A DNA stretch of 6,155 nucleotides, taken from positions 1-6,155 of the forward strand of contig JANJUO010000473.1 in the NCBI GenBank assembly GCA_024710535.1, written 5' to 3'. The notes under the pieces were generated by a model that ran no database searches, had not been told where the DNA came from, and saw nothing but the letters and a program-made list of their open reading frames with translations. Below are positions 1-6,127 of the stretch, one piece after another (position 1 is the stretch's first letter; every line of letters begins with the position of its first letter). Both the position numbers and the translations under genes were made by a program. The stretch comes from a bacterium (GTDB lineage: Bacteria; Bacteroidota; Ignavibacteria; Kapaibacteriales; UBA2268).

Positions 1-1314
1 GAGTTTTATTACACTTTGCCGGACAATTCTTTTCATTACCTTTCAAAAGATAATAAGTATAATGCCCAAGCAGAATTCAAATTGATTTTGAAAGAAAATG
101 AAAAAGTTATTCTTGATACTGTTTGGACTATTTCCAATACGGTAGAATTAGTTAATCAAATCGGTAATATTGATTTCTTTGGTTCGAAATCTTTTAATAT
201 TTCAAGTGCTAACTATAATTGCATATTTAGCATTAAAGATTTGAATGAGCCAAGTTCGATTTTTGTAAAAGAATTTAAAATTCAACCTAAAAAATTCTCT
301 AATAATTCAATTGAACTAAGCGATCTGCAACTTGCAAATTTAATCGAACCCAAATCTGAAAATAATTCAAATTGGTTTGAATTTATAAAAAATAATTATG
401 TGGTGTTGCCAAATCCCGATGCTGAAATAAGTGGCGATGAGCCAAGTATTCTAACATATTTTGAAATTTATGATGCAAAAAAAATTGCGCCCGATGGTAT
501 CAAAATTATGTATTCCTTGCTCGATGCTAGCAAAAAAGAGATAACTCAATACAGTCGCGAAAGAAATTCAGATTCCGATAAATTAATTGAAACAATAAAA
601 TTTCCAGTAGATGTTATCCCTACAGGTGTATATTATTTCTCAGCAAAAGTACTTTATCCAAAAACTAAGCCCCAAGATTCGATTTCAATTTCAAAACGAA
701 TTTATATTATTAATAAAAATGTACCATTGAAACAATTGTCTGCATTTTCTGAAGATGAACTTTTTGAAAAAAGTGAATTTGCTTCAATGATAGATAATCG
801 CGTTGATCTTGAAATTAGAATGGCAAGAAAAATTGCCGCCGCAGAAGAAATTGCCTCTATGGATAAATTAGGAACTGTTAAAGCAAAGCAAAGATTTCTA
901 TATAAATTTTGGAAATCCCGCGATACAGATACAATCAATGGTATCAATGAAAGATTGGAAAAATTCAGAAAAAGTGTAAATTTTGCAAATCTACATTTTG
1001 TGCAAGGTTCGAAGGAGGGTTGGGATACCGAGCGTGGAGAAATTGCATTGCGATACGGCATTCCCGAAACCAGAAACATAAATGAATCTGTTGGCTCCAT
1101 CAATAGTTTCGAAGAGTGGCAGTATAATACAATCGAAGGTGGAGTATATTTCTTTTTCGTTAATGTGTCTGCTCATAGTGGATATATTTTGGTGCATTCT
1201 ACTCACCCAAAACATATTTATAATCCCGATTGGTATAAGCAATATGTGGATAAATTGGGCTCTTCCGATTCGAAATATCAAAATAATCAGTTCAACACAA
1301 GGCAAAGAAGATAG
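1..1314 (+). CDS. GWxTD domain-containing protein, 5'-truncated by the window edge
   Basis: The frame is open from base 1 (beginning EFYYTLPDNSF) to a TAG at 1312-1314, giving 437 visible residues. A TTG at 16 could be read as a start, but the residues before it continue the beta-rich N-terminal pattern of the family, so the true start and any signal peptide probably lie upstream. The diagnostic C-terminal domain has GWDTERGEIALRYGIPE at about visible residues 340-356, then FEEWQY near 371, a VYFFFV strand near 382-387, and a closing LVHST...NPDWY. The family signature is GWxTD; here the last position is E, a conservative change. The middle (about 240-335) is charged and probably helical. GWxTD proteins are of unknown function, commonly predicted as exported or periplasmic, and occur mainly in FCB-group and related bacteria. 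The stop overlaps the start of the acyltransferase gene by one base (TAGTG), suggesting co-translation. The family call is confident; a role in the cell envelope is inferred only from the neighbours. Confidence 0.85.
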   Translation, partial: EFYYTLPDNSFHYLSKDNKYNAQAEFKLILKENEKVILDTVWTISNTVELVNQIGNIDFFGSKSFNISSANYNCIFSIKDLNEPSSIFVKEFKIQPKKFSNNSIELSDLQLANLIEPKSENNSNWFEFIKNNYVVLPNPDAEISGDEPSILTYFEIYDAKKIAPDGIKIMYSLLDASKKEITQYSRERNSDSDKLIETIKFPVDVIPTGVYYFSAKVLYPKTKPQDSISISKRIYIINKNVPLKQLSAFSEDELFEKSEFASMIDNRVDLEIRMARKIAAAEEIASMDKLGTVKAKQRFLYKFWKSRDTDTINGINERLEKFRKSVNFANLHFVQGSKEGWDTERGEIALRYGIPETRNINESVGSINSFEEWQYNTIEGGVYFFFVNVSAHSGYILVHSTHPKHIYNPDWYKQYVDKLGSSDSKYQNNQFNTRQRR

Positions 1315-2207
1315 TGTCGCAAAAAATATCAGATTATGCTGTTACATATTTGCTTTTATTCGTTGGCTTTATTTCAAAAGTAATGCCTACAATAAAAATG
1401 CGTGCGAAATTAGGCAAAATGATTGGCTTTATCCTGCGTTCTGCAGATTATAAACGCAAAATAATCACATTTAATAATATTGCTGAATCAATGCCCGAAA
1501 AAAGCACTTCTGAAATTAATCAAATTGTTAAAGAAAGCTATAACAATCTTGGAACAACTTTGGTGGAACTGCTTGCTTTTCCTTCTTTTTCGGATGCAGA
1601 TTTTCGGAAATATATTGAATTTGAAAATTTTGAATTGGTGAACGAAGTTTATAATCGTGGCAAAGGAATGATATTGCTTTCAGGTCATTATGGAAATTGG
1701 GAATTACTTGCATTTTGCGTTTCGAAATTTTCAAGTATTCCAATGACAGTAATTGTTAAGCCACAAAAGAACAAAATTGCTGATAAATATGTGAATGAAT
1801 ATCGCTCACTTGGCGGCAATAAGATGATTTCTATGTATAATGCCACTCGATCTCTTCTATCTGTGATTCGCTCAAAAGAATGTATGGGATTGCTTGCCGA
1901 CCAAAGTGCCAACGAATCAACCGATATTTTTGTTGATTTCTTTGGCAGACCGGCACTTACTTTTACGGCTCCTGCGGCACTTGCATTAAGATTTGATGTA
2001 CCGATTATCATTGGATTTGCTGTTAGACAATCTGATTGCACTTATAAAGTTATGGTTCAAGAAATCAAATTTGATGATTTGAAAAATGATGAAAATGGAG
2101 TTAAAGAACTAACTCAAAGACACGTAAAAATTTTGGAAAATGCAATTCGTGAGCATCCTCATCTTTGGTCATGGCAGCATCGCCGCTGGAAACATCAACC
2201 GAAATAA
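1314..2207 (+). CDS. LpxL/HtrB-like lysophospholipid (lipid A) acyltransferase
   Basis: This 297-residue protein, close to the usual 280-310 for the family, should transfer an acyl chain to a lipid A precursor or related lipid at the inner face of the cytoplasmic membrane. A hydrophobic N-terminal segment (about residues 9-24, YLLLFVGFISKVMP) is the expected membrane anchor. The catalytic HX4D/E motif is GHYGNWE, with H125 and E130. Further family blocks are ADQSANES near 195-202, VDFFGRPALTF near 207-217 followed by AALALRFDVPIIIGFAVR, and the ending LWSWQHRRWK. The GTG at 1314 is chosen because it keeps the whole anchor; the next in-frame ATG (1383) would cut into it. AAGAAG at 1305-1310 is only a weak ribosome-binding signal, and the one-base overlap with the preceding TAG points to translational coupling. 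Which acyl step it performs (lauroyl, myristoyl or other) cannot be told. An ornithine-lipid or other phospholipid acyltransferase role is possible but less likely beside a heptosyltransferase-like gene. Confidence 0.9.
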   Translation: MSQKISDYAVTYLLLFVGFISKVMPTIKMRAKLGKMIGFILRSADYKRKIITFNNIAESMPEKSTSEINQIVKESYNNLGTTLVELLAFPSFSDADFRKYIEFENFELVNEVYNRGKGMILLSGHYGNWELLAFCVSKFSSIPMTVIVKPQKNKIADKYVNEYRSLGGNKMISMYNATRSLLSVIRSKECMGLLADQSANESTDIFVDFFGRPALTFTAPAALALRFDVPIIIGFAVRQSDCTYKVMVQEIKFDDLKNDENGVKELTQRHVKILENAIREHPHLWSWQHRRWKHQPK

Positions 2208-3259
2208 TGATGAAATCAACTCCAAAAATCACGGATTTTCAAAATATTGCCATCATACATACCGCATTTATCGGTGATGTGGTTTTGGTTTTATATCTTG
2301 CTCAATTAATTAAAAATATTAATCCAAATAGCAAATTAACTTTGATTACAACAGCTGTAGCAAAGCCAATAGGGGAGATCTGCACCGCAATTGATGAAAC
2401 TTATGTTTATGACAAAAGAAATGCTCACAAAGGCATTGCTGGTATATTTTCGTTAGCTAAGAAATTAAAAGCAAAAAAAATTGATCTAATTATTTCACCG
2501 CATAAATCTTTGAGAACAACTTTGCTTTCTTATTTTTCAAAAGGAAAGTATTCAGTGAGTTTTGATAAAAGTGCTTTATCTTTTTTATACAGCAAAACCA
2601 TTGAATATAGCAGAAATCATAACGAAATTTTCCGAAATATTAGTTTATTGAATGCCTTTGCAATTGATGAAAATTTATTACAAAAGCAAAATATATATCT
2701 TAAATTTGATACGGATACTATTACTAAGGTTGAGAAAATCATTGACAATAATCATTTGAAAAAGGATGAGTATATCGTGATTTCTCCTGGCTCGGTTTGG
2801 AATACTAAGCGTTGGCAAAAGGAAAATTTTGCTGAATTAATCAAATTGATTGAAGATTGCGGAGTGAAATGTATCCTTACCGGCTCCAAAGATGATAAGG
2901 AAGTTTGCGAATATATCGGAAATCATACAAATGCTATTGATTTATCCGGTAAAACAAGCATACCTGAAACAATTCTTTTGATTAAATTCGCAAAATTAAT
3001 TATCACAAATGATAGTGCTCCCATTCATTTTGCTGGAATTGTAAACACTCAAACTGTGGCTATTTTTGGACCAACGGTTACTGAATTTGGATTTGCTCCA
3101 TCAGGGCAGAATGATATTGTAATTGAAAATACAGATATTAAATGCAGACCTTGTGGAATGCACGGACATAAAAAGTGTCCAATCAATTCACATATTTGTA
3201 TGAGTAGCATAACTGCAAATTATGTTTATCAACAAATTAAATCTATTATTTGTAAATGA
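2207..3259 (+). CDS. Glycosyltransferase family 9 protein, heptosyltransferase II-like
   Basis: GT9 enzymes such as WaaC and WaaF add ADP-heptose to the inner core of lipopolysaccharide on the cytoplasmic side. The GT9 blocks appear in order: IIHTAFIGDVVL near residues 16-27, ISPHKSLRTTLL near 96-107, the donor-domain motif ISPGSVWNTKRW near 192-203, ILTGSKDD near 223-230, and NDSAPIHFAG near 268-277 followed by VAIFGPT. Near the C-terminus four cysteines (313, 316, 324, 331; C-X2-C-X7-C-X6-C, around CRPCGMHGHKKCP) match a pattern I associate with proteins annotated as heptosyltransferase II. The protein is 350 residues from the ATG at 2207, which shares a base with the previous stop (TAATG); the adjacent ATG at 2210 is equally possible. 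An upstream in-frame TTG at 2165 is rejected because it lies deep in the acyltransferase gene and adds a non-family leader. The sugar actually transferred is not shown by the sequence. Confidence 0.9.
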   Translation: MMKSTPKITDFQNIAIIHTAFIGDVVLVLYLAQLIKNINPNSKLTLITTAVAKPIGEICTAIDETYVYDKRNAHKGIAGIFSLAKKLKAKKIDLIISPHKSLRTTLLSYFSKGKYSVSFDKSALSFLYSKTIEYSRNHNEIFRNISLLNAFAIDENLLQKQNIYLKFDTDTITKVEKIIDNNHLKKDEYIVISPGSVWNTKRWQKENFAELIKLIEDCGVKCILTGSKDDKEVCEYIGNHTNAIDLSGKTSIPETILLIKFAKLIITNDSAPIHFAGIVNTQTVAIFGPTVTEFGFAPSGQNDIVIENTDIKCRPCGMHGHKKCPINSHICMSSITANYVYQQIKSIICK

Positions 3260-3312
3260 ATAAAAAAAGTTATAAATTAGTTTCTTTTTAAAATCTAAAT
3301 ATTAAATAATTT

Positions 3313-3828
3313 ATGGAAGATGTAATTTTAAAAATTAATAACACTGAATATCCGGTTCATTATGACAAAAGTGAATTCAGTAAGATTTTTGTTGGCGGAA
3401 AGCCATTTGAAATTGAACTATTAAAAAAATTTGGCGACGATGTGTTTTCTTTTGCTGTAAATCAAAGATTATATCAGGTTGATATTGATTTTGATGATGA
3501 AGACAATTTGCAAGTTTCTTTGAATGGAATGGTTTATGATATTGAAATTTCAAATGATACAAAAAAATTGCTCTCAAAATATATCAGTGACAGCGGTTCT
3601 GGCAAAGCAAAAAGCGGTGGCATAATCAAAGCTCCAATGCCAGGATTGGTGATTAAATTACTCGTTGATGTAGGTATGAATGTGATTGCAGGTGATAAAA
3701 TAATTATCGTTGAAGCAATGAAAATGGAAAATATTCTTAAATCGACAATCAATGGTGTTGTTAAGAAAATTCATGTGAAAGAAGGTCAAGCGGTTGATAA
3801 AGATGCTGTTTTGATTGAAATTGAATAA
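3313..3828 (+). CDS. Biotin carboxyl carrier protein (biotin/lipoyl-binding domain)
   Basis: This is a small carrier subunit of 171 residues. The C-terminal biotinyl domain begins near residue 104 (IIKAPMPGLVIKL) and contains the biotinylation motif EAMKMEN, with the acceptor lysine at K137 (AAA at 3721-3723). Thirty-four residues follow it, the normal distance to the C-terminus. A flexible Ser/Gly/Lys stretch (about 93-103) precedes the domain. The N-terminal 90 residues form a beta-rich region (TEYPVHYD, VNGMVYDIEI-type strands) like that of carriers in propionyl-CoA or oxaloacetate-type carboxylases, rather than the classic AccB N-terminus. Biotin carries CO2 from a biotin carboxylase to a carboxyltransferase in the cytoplasm. 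No partner subunit lies in this window, so acetyl-CoA, propionyl-CoA and pyruvate/oxaloacetate enzymes all remain possible. The 53-base AT-rich gap upstream (3260-3312) is the largest in the gene string and could hold a promoter, with TATAAA at 3271-3276, but no convincing paired box is visible. No clear Shine-Dalgarno sequence precedes the ATG. Confidence 0.88.
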   Translation: MEDVILKINNTEYPVHYDKSEFSKIFVGGKPFEIELLKKFGDDVFSFAVNQRLYQVDIDFDDEDNLQVSLNGMVYDIEISNDTKKLLSKYISDSGSGKAKSGGIIKAPMPGLVIKLLVDVGMNVIAGDKIIIVEAMKMENILKSTINGVVKKIHVKEGQAVDKDAVLIEIE

Positions 3829-3846
3829 TTATTTATTGGACAGAAA

Positions 3847-4173
3847 ATGCTTGGATTATTTGCTTTAATTGGCAGAATGCTTATTAATTTTGTGCGTGAA
3901 TTTGGTGAAATTATTATTCTATCTTTTAAAATCGGGAAATATTTTCCGAGAGCAATCAAAGATAGAAAACTTGTTATTGAGCAAATGGCGATTGTTGGTG
4001 CCGATTCTTTGCCATTGGTTATTCTTATCGGCTCATTTACCGGTGCGATTGCCGCTCTTCAGGCAACAAATCTTTTCGATAAATTTAATTTGGTGGGAAT
4101 TCCAAGCCGTTTATTGGTTCATCTATTGCCACTGTGGTATTTACCGAACTTACTCCTGTGCTTACTGCATTAG
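3847..4173 (+). CDS. N-terminal fragment of the MlaE-like permease as literally encoded
   Basis: If the frameshift is real, this is the product ribosomes would make: 108 residues, of which the first 88 are genuine permease and the last 20 are out of frame. It carries the amphipathic N-terminal helix (FALIGRMLINFVREFGEI), the cytosolic stretch up to IEQM, and the first membrane region LPLVILIGSFTGAIAALQ near residues 55-72. It lacks the conserved EQIDALE segment and all later membrane helices, so on its own it should not form a working permease. The ATG at 3847 is preceded by CAGAAA rather than a clear ribosome-binding site, which is normal for this window. Confidence 0.5.
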   Translation: MLGLFALIGRMLINFVREFGEIIILSFKIGKYFPRAIKDRKLVIEQMAIVGADSLPLVILIGSFTGAIAALQATNLFDKFNLVGIPSRLLVHLLPLWYLPNLLLCLLH

Positions 4174-4625
4174 TGATTGCGGGCAGAGTGGGTGCCTCTA
4201 TGGCGGCTCAATTAGGCACAATGAAAGTTACCGAGCAGATCGATGCTCTTGAAATGATGGCAATTGACAAAAATCGATTTCTTGGAATGCCGAGAGCACT
4301 TGCCGCATTGATTATGATGCCACTTCTTGCTGTTTTTTCTAATATTGTTGCCTTGGCTGGAGGCTATATTCTTACTATGATCAAGTTTTCGTTCAGTTTT
4401 GAAATATTTTTTGATTCGGTTCAGCGATTTTTCAAAGTTGCAGAAATTATGCAGGGTTTAACCAAAAGTTTTGTTTTTGGGGGAGTTACCGCTCTGATTG
4501 GCGTTCATGTTGGATTTAATACAACAGGTGGAGCAGAAGGTGTTGGTAATAGTACGGTTCGAGCATTCACAATTTCTGCCGCTTCGATCTTGATAATTGA
4601 TGCTATTTTCGGCTATATTTGGTAG
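4134..4625 (+). CDS. C-terminal fragment of the MlaE-like permease as literally encoded
   Basis: This frame covers the remaining two thirds of the permease. A GTG at 4134 gives 163 residues (VVFTELTPVLTAL onward), but the same frame is open back to 4089 and aligns with the family from about 4113, so the GTG is probably an ordinary valine codon rather than a start. It contains the best-conserved MlaE segment, AGRVGASMAAQLGTMKVTEQ followed by IDALE, thought to be the coupling region facing the ATPase. It then has two or three hydrophobic helices (ALAALIMMPLLAVFSNIVAL, SFVFGGVTALIGVHVGF) and the C-terminal GGAEGVGNSTVRAF block. No ribosome-binding site precedes 4134, so independent expression is doubtful. 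Confidence 0.5.
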   Translation: MVFTELTPVLTALVIAGRVGASMAAQLGTMKVTEQIDALEMMAIDKNRFLGMPRALAALIMMPLLAVFSNIVALAGGYILTMIKFSFSFEIFFDSVQRFFKVAEIMQGLTKSFVFGGVTALIGVHVGFNTTGGAEGVGNSTVRAFTISAASILIIDAIFGYIW

Positions 4626-4630
4626 GAATT

Positions 4631-5743
4631 ATGCCGAAAAATGTTCTATTCGTCAGTCATTATCCGCATTTTAGAATGGGCGGACAGAAAAGTATGCTTG
4701 CTTTGATTGAGAATTTAAACAGACAAAATGTTAATCCTTATGTTTTGGCTCCTGAAAGCAGTGAACTTCTCGATAAGGCAAAATCCCTAAATTGCAATAC
4801 ATTCGCGATTGAATTATTCCCACTCAAACCAAAAAATCTATTCAAAATCATTTCTTTGATTAAGAAAATTATCAAAATTATTAAAGAAAATAAAATTGAT
4901 ATTATTCATACAGATACCGAAAGAGATGCCTTGGTATTCGGCTTCGCAAAAAAATTCACTAATGCTAAAATGATTTGGCATTCTCGACTTGCCCGACCTG
5001 ATAAAACAGATAATTTAATCACAAAATGGGCAGATGGTGTGATTTTGATTGCCAATGATATTCAAAGAAGATTCTCTAATTTTAGTGAAATTGAGCATAA
5101 AACCCGCACTATTTATAATGGCGTATTTTGCGATATTTTTTGCCCAACAGATAAATTGCAAATTCGGAATGAATTAAATTTACCAGAAAATAAGTTTATT
5201 GTTTCATTTATTGGGCAAATAAATAAAGGCAAAGGCGTTTATGATTTTATTGAATCTGCGAATTATTTAAAGCAAAACGGTACTGATAATTTTTTATATT
5301 TGTTGATTGGCAAAGCAAATAATGATGAAGATTATGCAAGAATTAATAATTTTATTGATGAAAATAATTTGCAAAATAATCTTAAAATCATTGAGCATCA
5401 AAAAGAAATACACAAATGGATGCAGGCATCGGATATTGTGATTCTGCCTTCCTATGAAGGAATCGAGGGAATGGGCAGAGTGTTGATTGAAGGAATGGCT
5501 TGCGGAAAACCTGTAATCGGCACCAATATTTCTGGAATACGCGAAGCAATTTCCGAAGATACCGGTATCTTAGTTGAGCAAAATTCACCAAGACAAATTG
5601 CAAATGCTGTTTCAAAATTTATGAATGATGAAAAAATGTATTCAGAATTTGCAAAATCTGCCCGCAAGCGAGCATTAACTCTATTCGACATCAAAAAGCA
5701 CGCTGAAAATGTAGAATCATTTTATGATTTTATTTTGAAGTAA
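4631..5743 (+). CDS. Glycosyltransferase family 4 protein (GT-B fold)
   Basis: This is a 370-residue retaining glycosyltransferase that probably adds a sugar from a nucleotide donor to a lipid- or polysaccharide-linked acceptor at the cytoplasmic membrane. The N-terminal half starts with VLFVSHYPHFRMGGQKSML, with the acceptor-domain glycine pair at G17-G18, and has IDIIHTDTERDALVFGF near 89-105 and a WHSRL segment near 116. The C-terminal donor domain opens with FIVSFIGQINKGKGV near 189-203. It includes the EX7E motif (E279 and E287 in EGMGRVLIE), then MACGKPVIGTNISGIREAI, all standard for GT4. I chose the ATG at 4631 because it places VLFVSH at residue 5; an in-frame TTG at 4619 overlaps the permease gene and adds four residues. 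AGGA at 4624-4627 is the nearest thing to a Shine-Dalgarno site, though only 3 bases from the ATG. The permease stop is 5 bases upstream, so the two are very likely co-transcribed. Donor and acceptor are unknown; LPS core, O-antigen or another surface glycan fits the setting. Confidence 0.92.
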   Translation: MPKNVLFVSHYPHFRMGGQKSMLALIENLNRQNVNPYVLAPESSELLDKAKSLNCNTFAIELFPLKPKNLFKIISLIKKIIKIIKENKIDIIHTDTERDALVFGFAKKFTNAKMIWHSRLARPDKTDNLITKWADGVILIANDIQRRFSNFSEIEHKTRTIYNGVFCDIFCPTDKLQIRNELNLPENKFIVSFIGQINKGKGVYDFIESANYLKQNGTDNFLYLLIGKANNDEDYARINNFIDENNLQNNLKIIEHQKEIHKWMQASDIVILPSYEGIEGMGRVLIEGMACGKPVIGTNISGIREAISEDTGILVEQNSPRQIANAVSKFMNDEKMYSEFAKSARKRALTLFDIKKHAENVESFYDFILK

Positions 5744-5888
5744 ATGTTAATTGTGAATTTCCACTTCCATCATTAATAACCACTGTTGAGAAATCAAGTT
5801 TGGGTATCGGGGATTGGGTTTATACCAAGTTGCTTTCATACAAGCAATATTCACTTCTGGATTTGCACATTTTCTTAACTGAAAATTC

Positions 5889-5915
5889 GTCATTCCAAAC
5901 AAAGAGAGGAATCCA
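5889..5915 (+). repeat. Interspersed repeat motif, copy 1 (direct)
   Basis: Begins GTCATTCC and ends GGAATCCA. It matches copy 3 at 19 of 28 aligned positions (the 27 given plus the next base). The shape GTCATT-CC-(about 12 bases, purine-rich)-GGAATCC resembles a short motif of the form GTCATTnCGAGCnnAGCGAGnAATC that I recall scattered between genes in many bacterial genomes. That wider link is from memory, not from a search. Confidence 0.55.
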
Positions 5916-5939
5916 GAATTATTTAATGTATTGATTTTT

Positions 5940-5969
5940 ATGGATTTCTCACCTGCGGTTCCTAATGAC
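5940..5969 (-). repeat. Interspersed repeat motif, copy 2 (inverted)
   Basis: On the minus strand this reads GTCATTAGGAAC, then CGCAGG, then TGAGAAATCCAT, the same motif as copy 1 with two extra bases in the middle. Copies 1 and 2 therefore face each other across a 24-base AT-rich spacer and could form an imperfect stem, pairing GTCATT with AATGAC and GGAATCCA-like sequence with TGGATTTC. Confidence 0.5.
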
Positions 5970-5985
5970 ATCGAAGTAGAAATTA

Positions 5986-6013
5986 GTCATGTCGAGCAAT
6001 GCGAGATATCCAT
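5986..6013 (+). repeat. Interspersed repeat motif, copy 3 (direct)
   Basis: Reads GTCATGTCGAGCAATGCGAG then ATATCCAT. This copy is nearest to the GTCATnTCGAGC...GCGAGnnATCC form of the motif. It lies 16 bases after the inverted copy 2, so the three copies are arranged direct, inverted, direct within 125 bases. Confidence 0.55.
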
Positions 6014-6024
6014 AAATACTGTTT

Positions 6025-6045
6025 CGTCAGTTGTTACAACTGACG
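6025..6045. repeat. Perfect 10-bp inverted repeat with one central base
   Basis: CGTCAGTTGT at 6025-6034 and its exact complement ACAACTGACG at 6036-6045 flank a single T. As a hairpin, the realistic form is an 8-bp stem (CGTCAGTT/AACTGACG) with a GTTAC loop. As DNA it is a near-perfect dyad that a dimeric protein could bind. It is not followed by a T run, so it is not a classic intrinsic terminator on either strand. Confidence 0.75.
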
Positions 6046-6056
6046 CCCAGAAAAGT

Positions 6057-6075
6057 GTCGGGTGTAAAAACCCAC
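6057..6075. repeat. Degenerate second copy of the palindromic element
   Basis: This 19-base stretch (GTCGGGTGTAAAAACCCAC) matches the core of the preceding inverted repeat (6026-6044) at 13 of 19 positions and starts 31 bases after it. It keeps a short stem of its own, GGGT at 6060-6063 with ACCC at 6070-6073. The common layout suggests the two share an origin or a role, but a match this short could be partly chance. Confidence 0.4.
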
Positions 6076-6098
6076 AAAAACAAATTATTGTTTTTTTT
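6076..6098 (+). terminator. Possible A/T-rich terminator hairpin
   Basis: AAAAACAA (6076-6083) can pair with TTGTTTTT (6088-6095) across an ATTA loop, and the T run continues to 6098. Only one G-C pair is present, so the stem is weak. In so AT-rich a genome it could still end + strand transcription arriving from the glycosyltransferase gene, perhaps with the palindromes just upstream. Confidence 0.35.
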
Positions 6099-6127
6099 AA
6101 TTGATTAAAAAAAATTTTTCTAATTAA

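Larger units (their letters stand above)
3847..4625 (+). pseudogene. mlaE: MlaE-family ABC transporter permease, split by a one-base frameshift
   Basis: MlaE permeases form the membrane part of an ABC system that moves phospholipids between inner and outer membranes. The gene begins in one frame (ATG 3847) and finishes in another (TAG 4623-4625). Up to R88 (CGT 4108-4110) the first frame fits the family, ending ALQATNLFDKFNLVGIPSR; it then drifts into LLVHLLPLWYLPN and stops at 4173. The other frame from about 4113 reads IGSSIATVVFTELTPVLTAL, exactly what the family expects next. Adding one T to the T run at 4110-4112 gives SRFIGSSIATVV and a 259-residue protein, the usual MlaE length. The rejoined protein has the family hallmarks AGRVGASMAAQLGTMKVTEQ then IDALE, and the ending TTGGAEGVGNSTVRAF. 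No slippery heptamer is visible, so a sequencing or assembly indel is most likely, a true inactivating mutation second. The gene starts 18 bases after the biotin carrier gene and ends 5 bases before the glycosyltransferase gene. No MlaF-type ATPase or MlaD-type gene is adjacent. Confidence 0.85.

Noticed and set aside
2165..2206. Upstream TTG start for the family 9 glycosyltransferase
   Set aside because: It would overlap the acyltransferase gene by 43 bases and add 14 residues that are unlike the family, whereas ATG at 2207 or 2210 begins just before the conserved N-terminal strand.
3260..3312. Promoter or terminator in the gap before the biotin carrier gene
   Set aside because: TATAAA at 3271-3276 and an A run facing a T run are expected by chance in such AT-rich DNA; no matching second promoter box or stable stem is visible.
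4104..4118. Programmed ribosomal frameshift in the permease gene
   Set aside because: A shift back by one base at this point would give the right protein, but the zero-frame codons AGC CGT TTA TTG make no slippery heptamer, and I see no strong hairpin just downstream. A one-base indel explains it more simply.
4619..4630. Upstream TTG start for the family 4 glycosyltransferase
   Set aside because: It lies inside the permease gene and adds only four residues; the ATG at 4631 gives the normal short lead into VLFVSH.
5800..5828. Hairpin between TTGGGTAT and ATACCAA
   Set aside because: Only five consecutive pairs (GGTAT/ATACC) form before a bulge, with a 15-base loop; this is too weak to call.
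5747..5971. 74-codon minus-strand open frame in the tail
   Set aside because: Its start lies inside a repeat copy, its N-terminal third is only translated repeat sequence, and the product resembles no family I recognise. A degraded gene remnant in 5747-5880 cannot be excluded, but I cannot support one.
5889..6075. CRISPR array
   Set aside because: The repeats are too diverged, change orientation and lack even spacers of 25-40 bases, and no cas gene is in the window.
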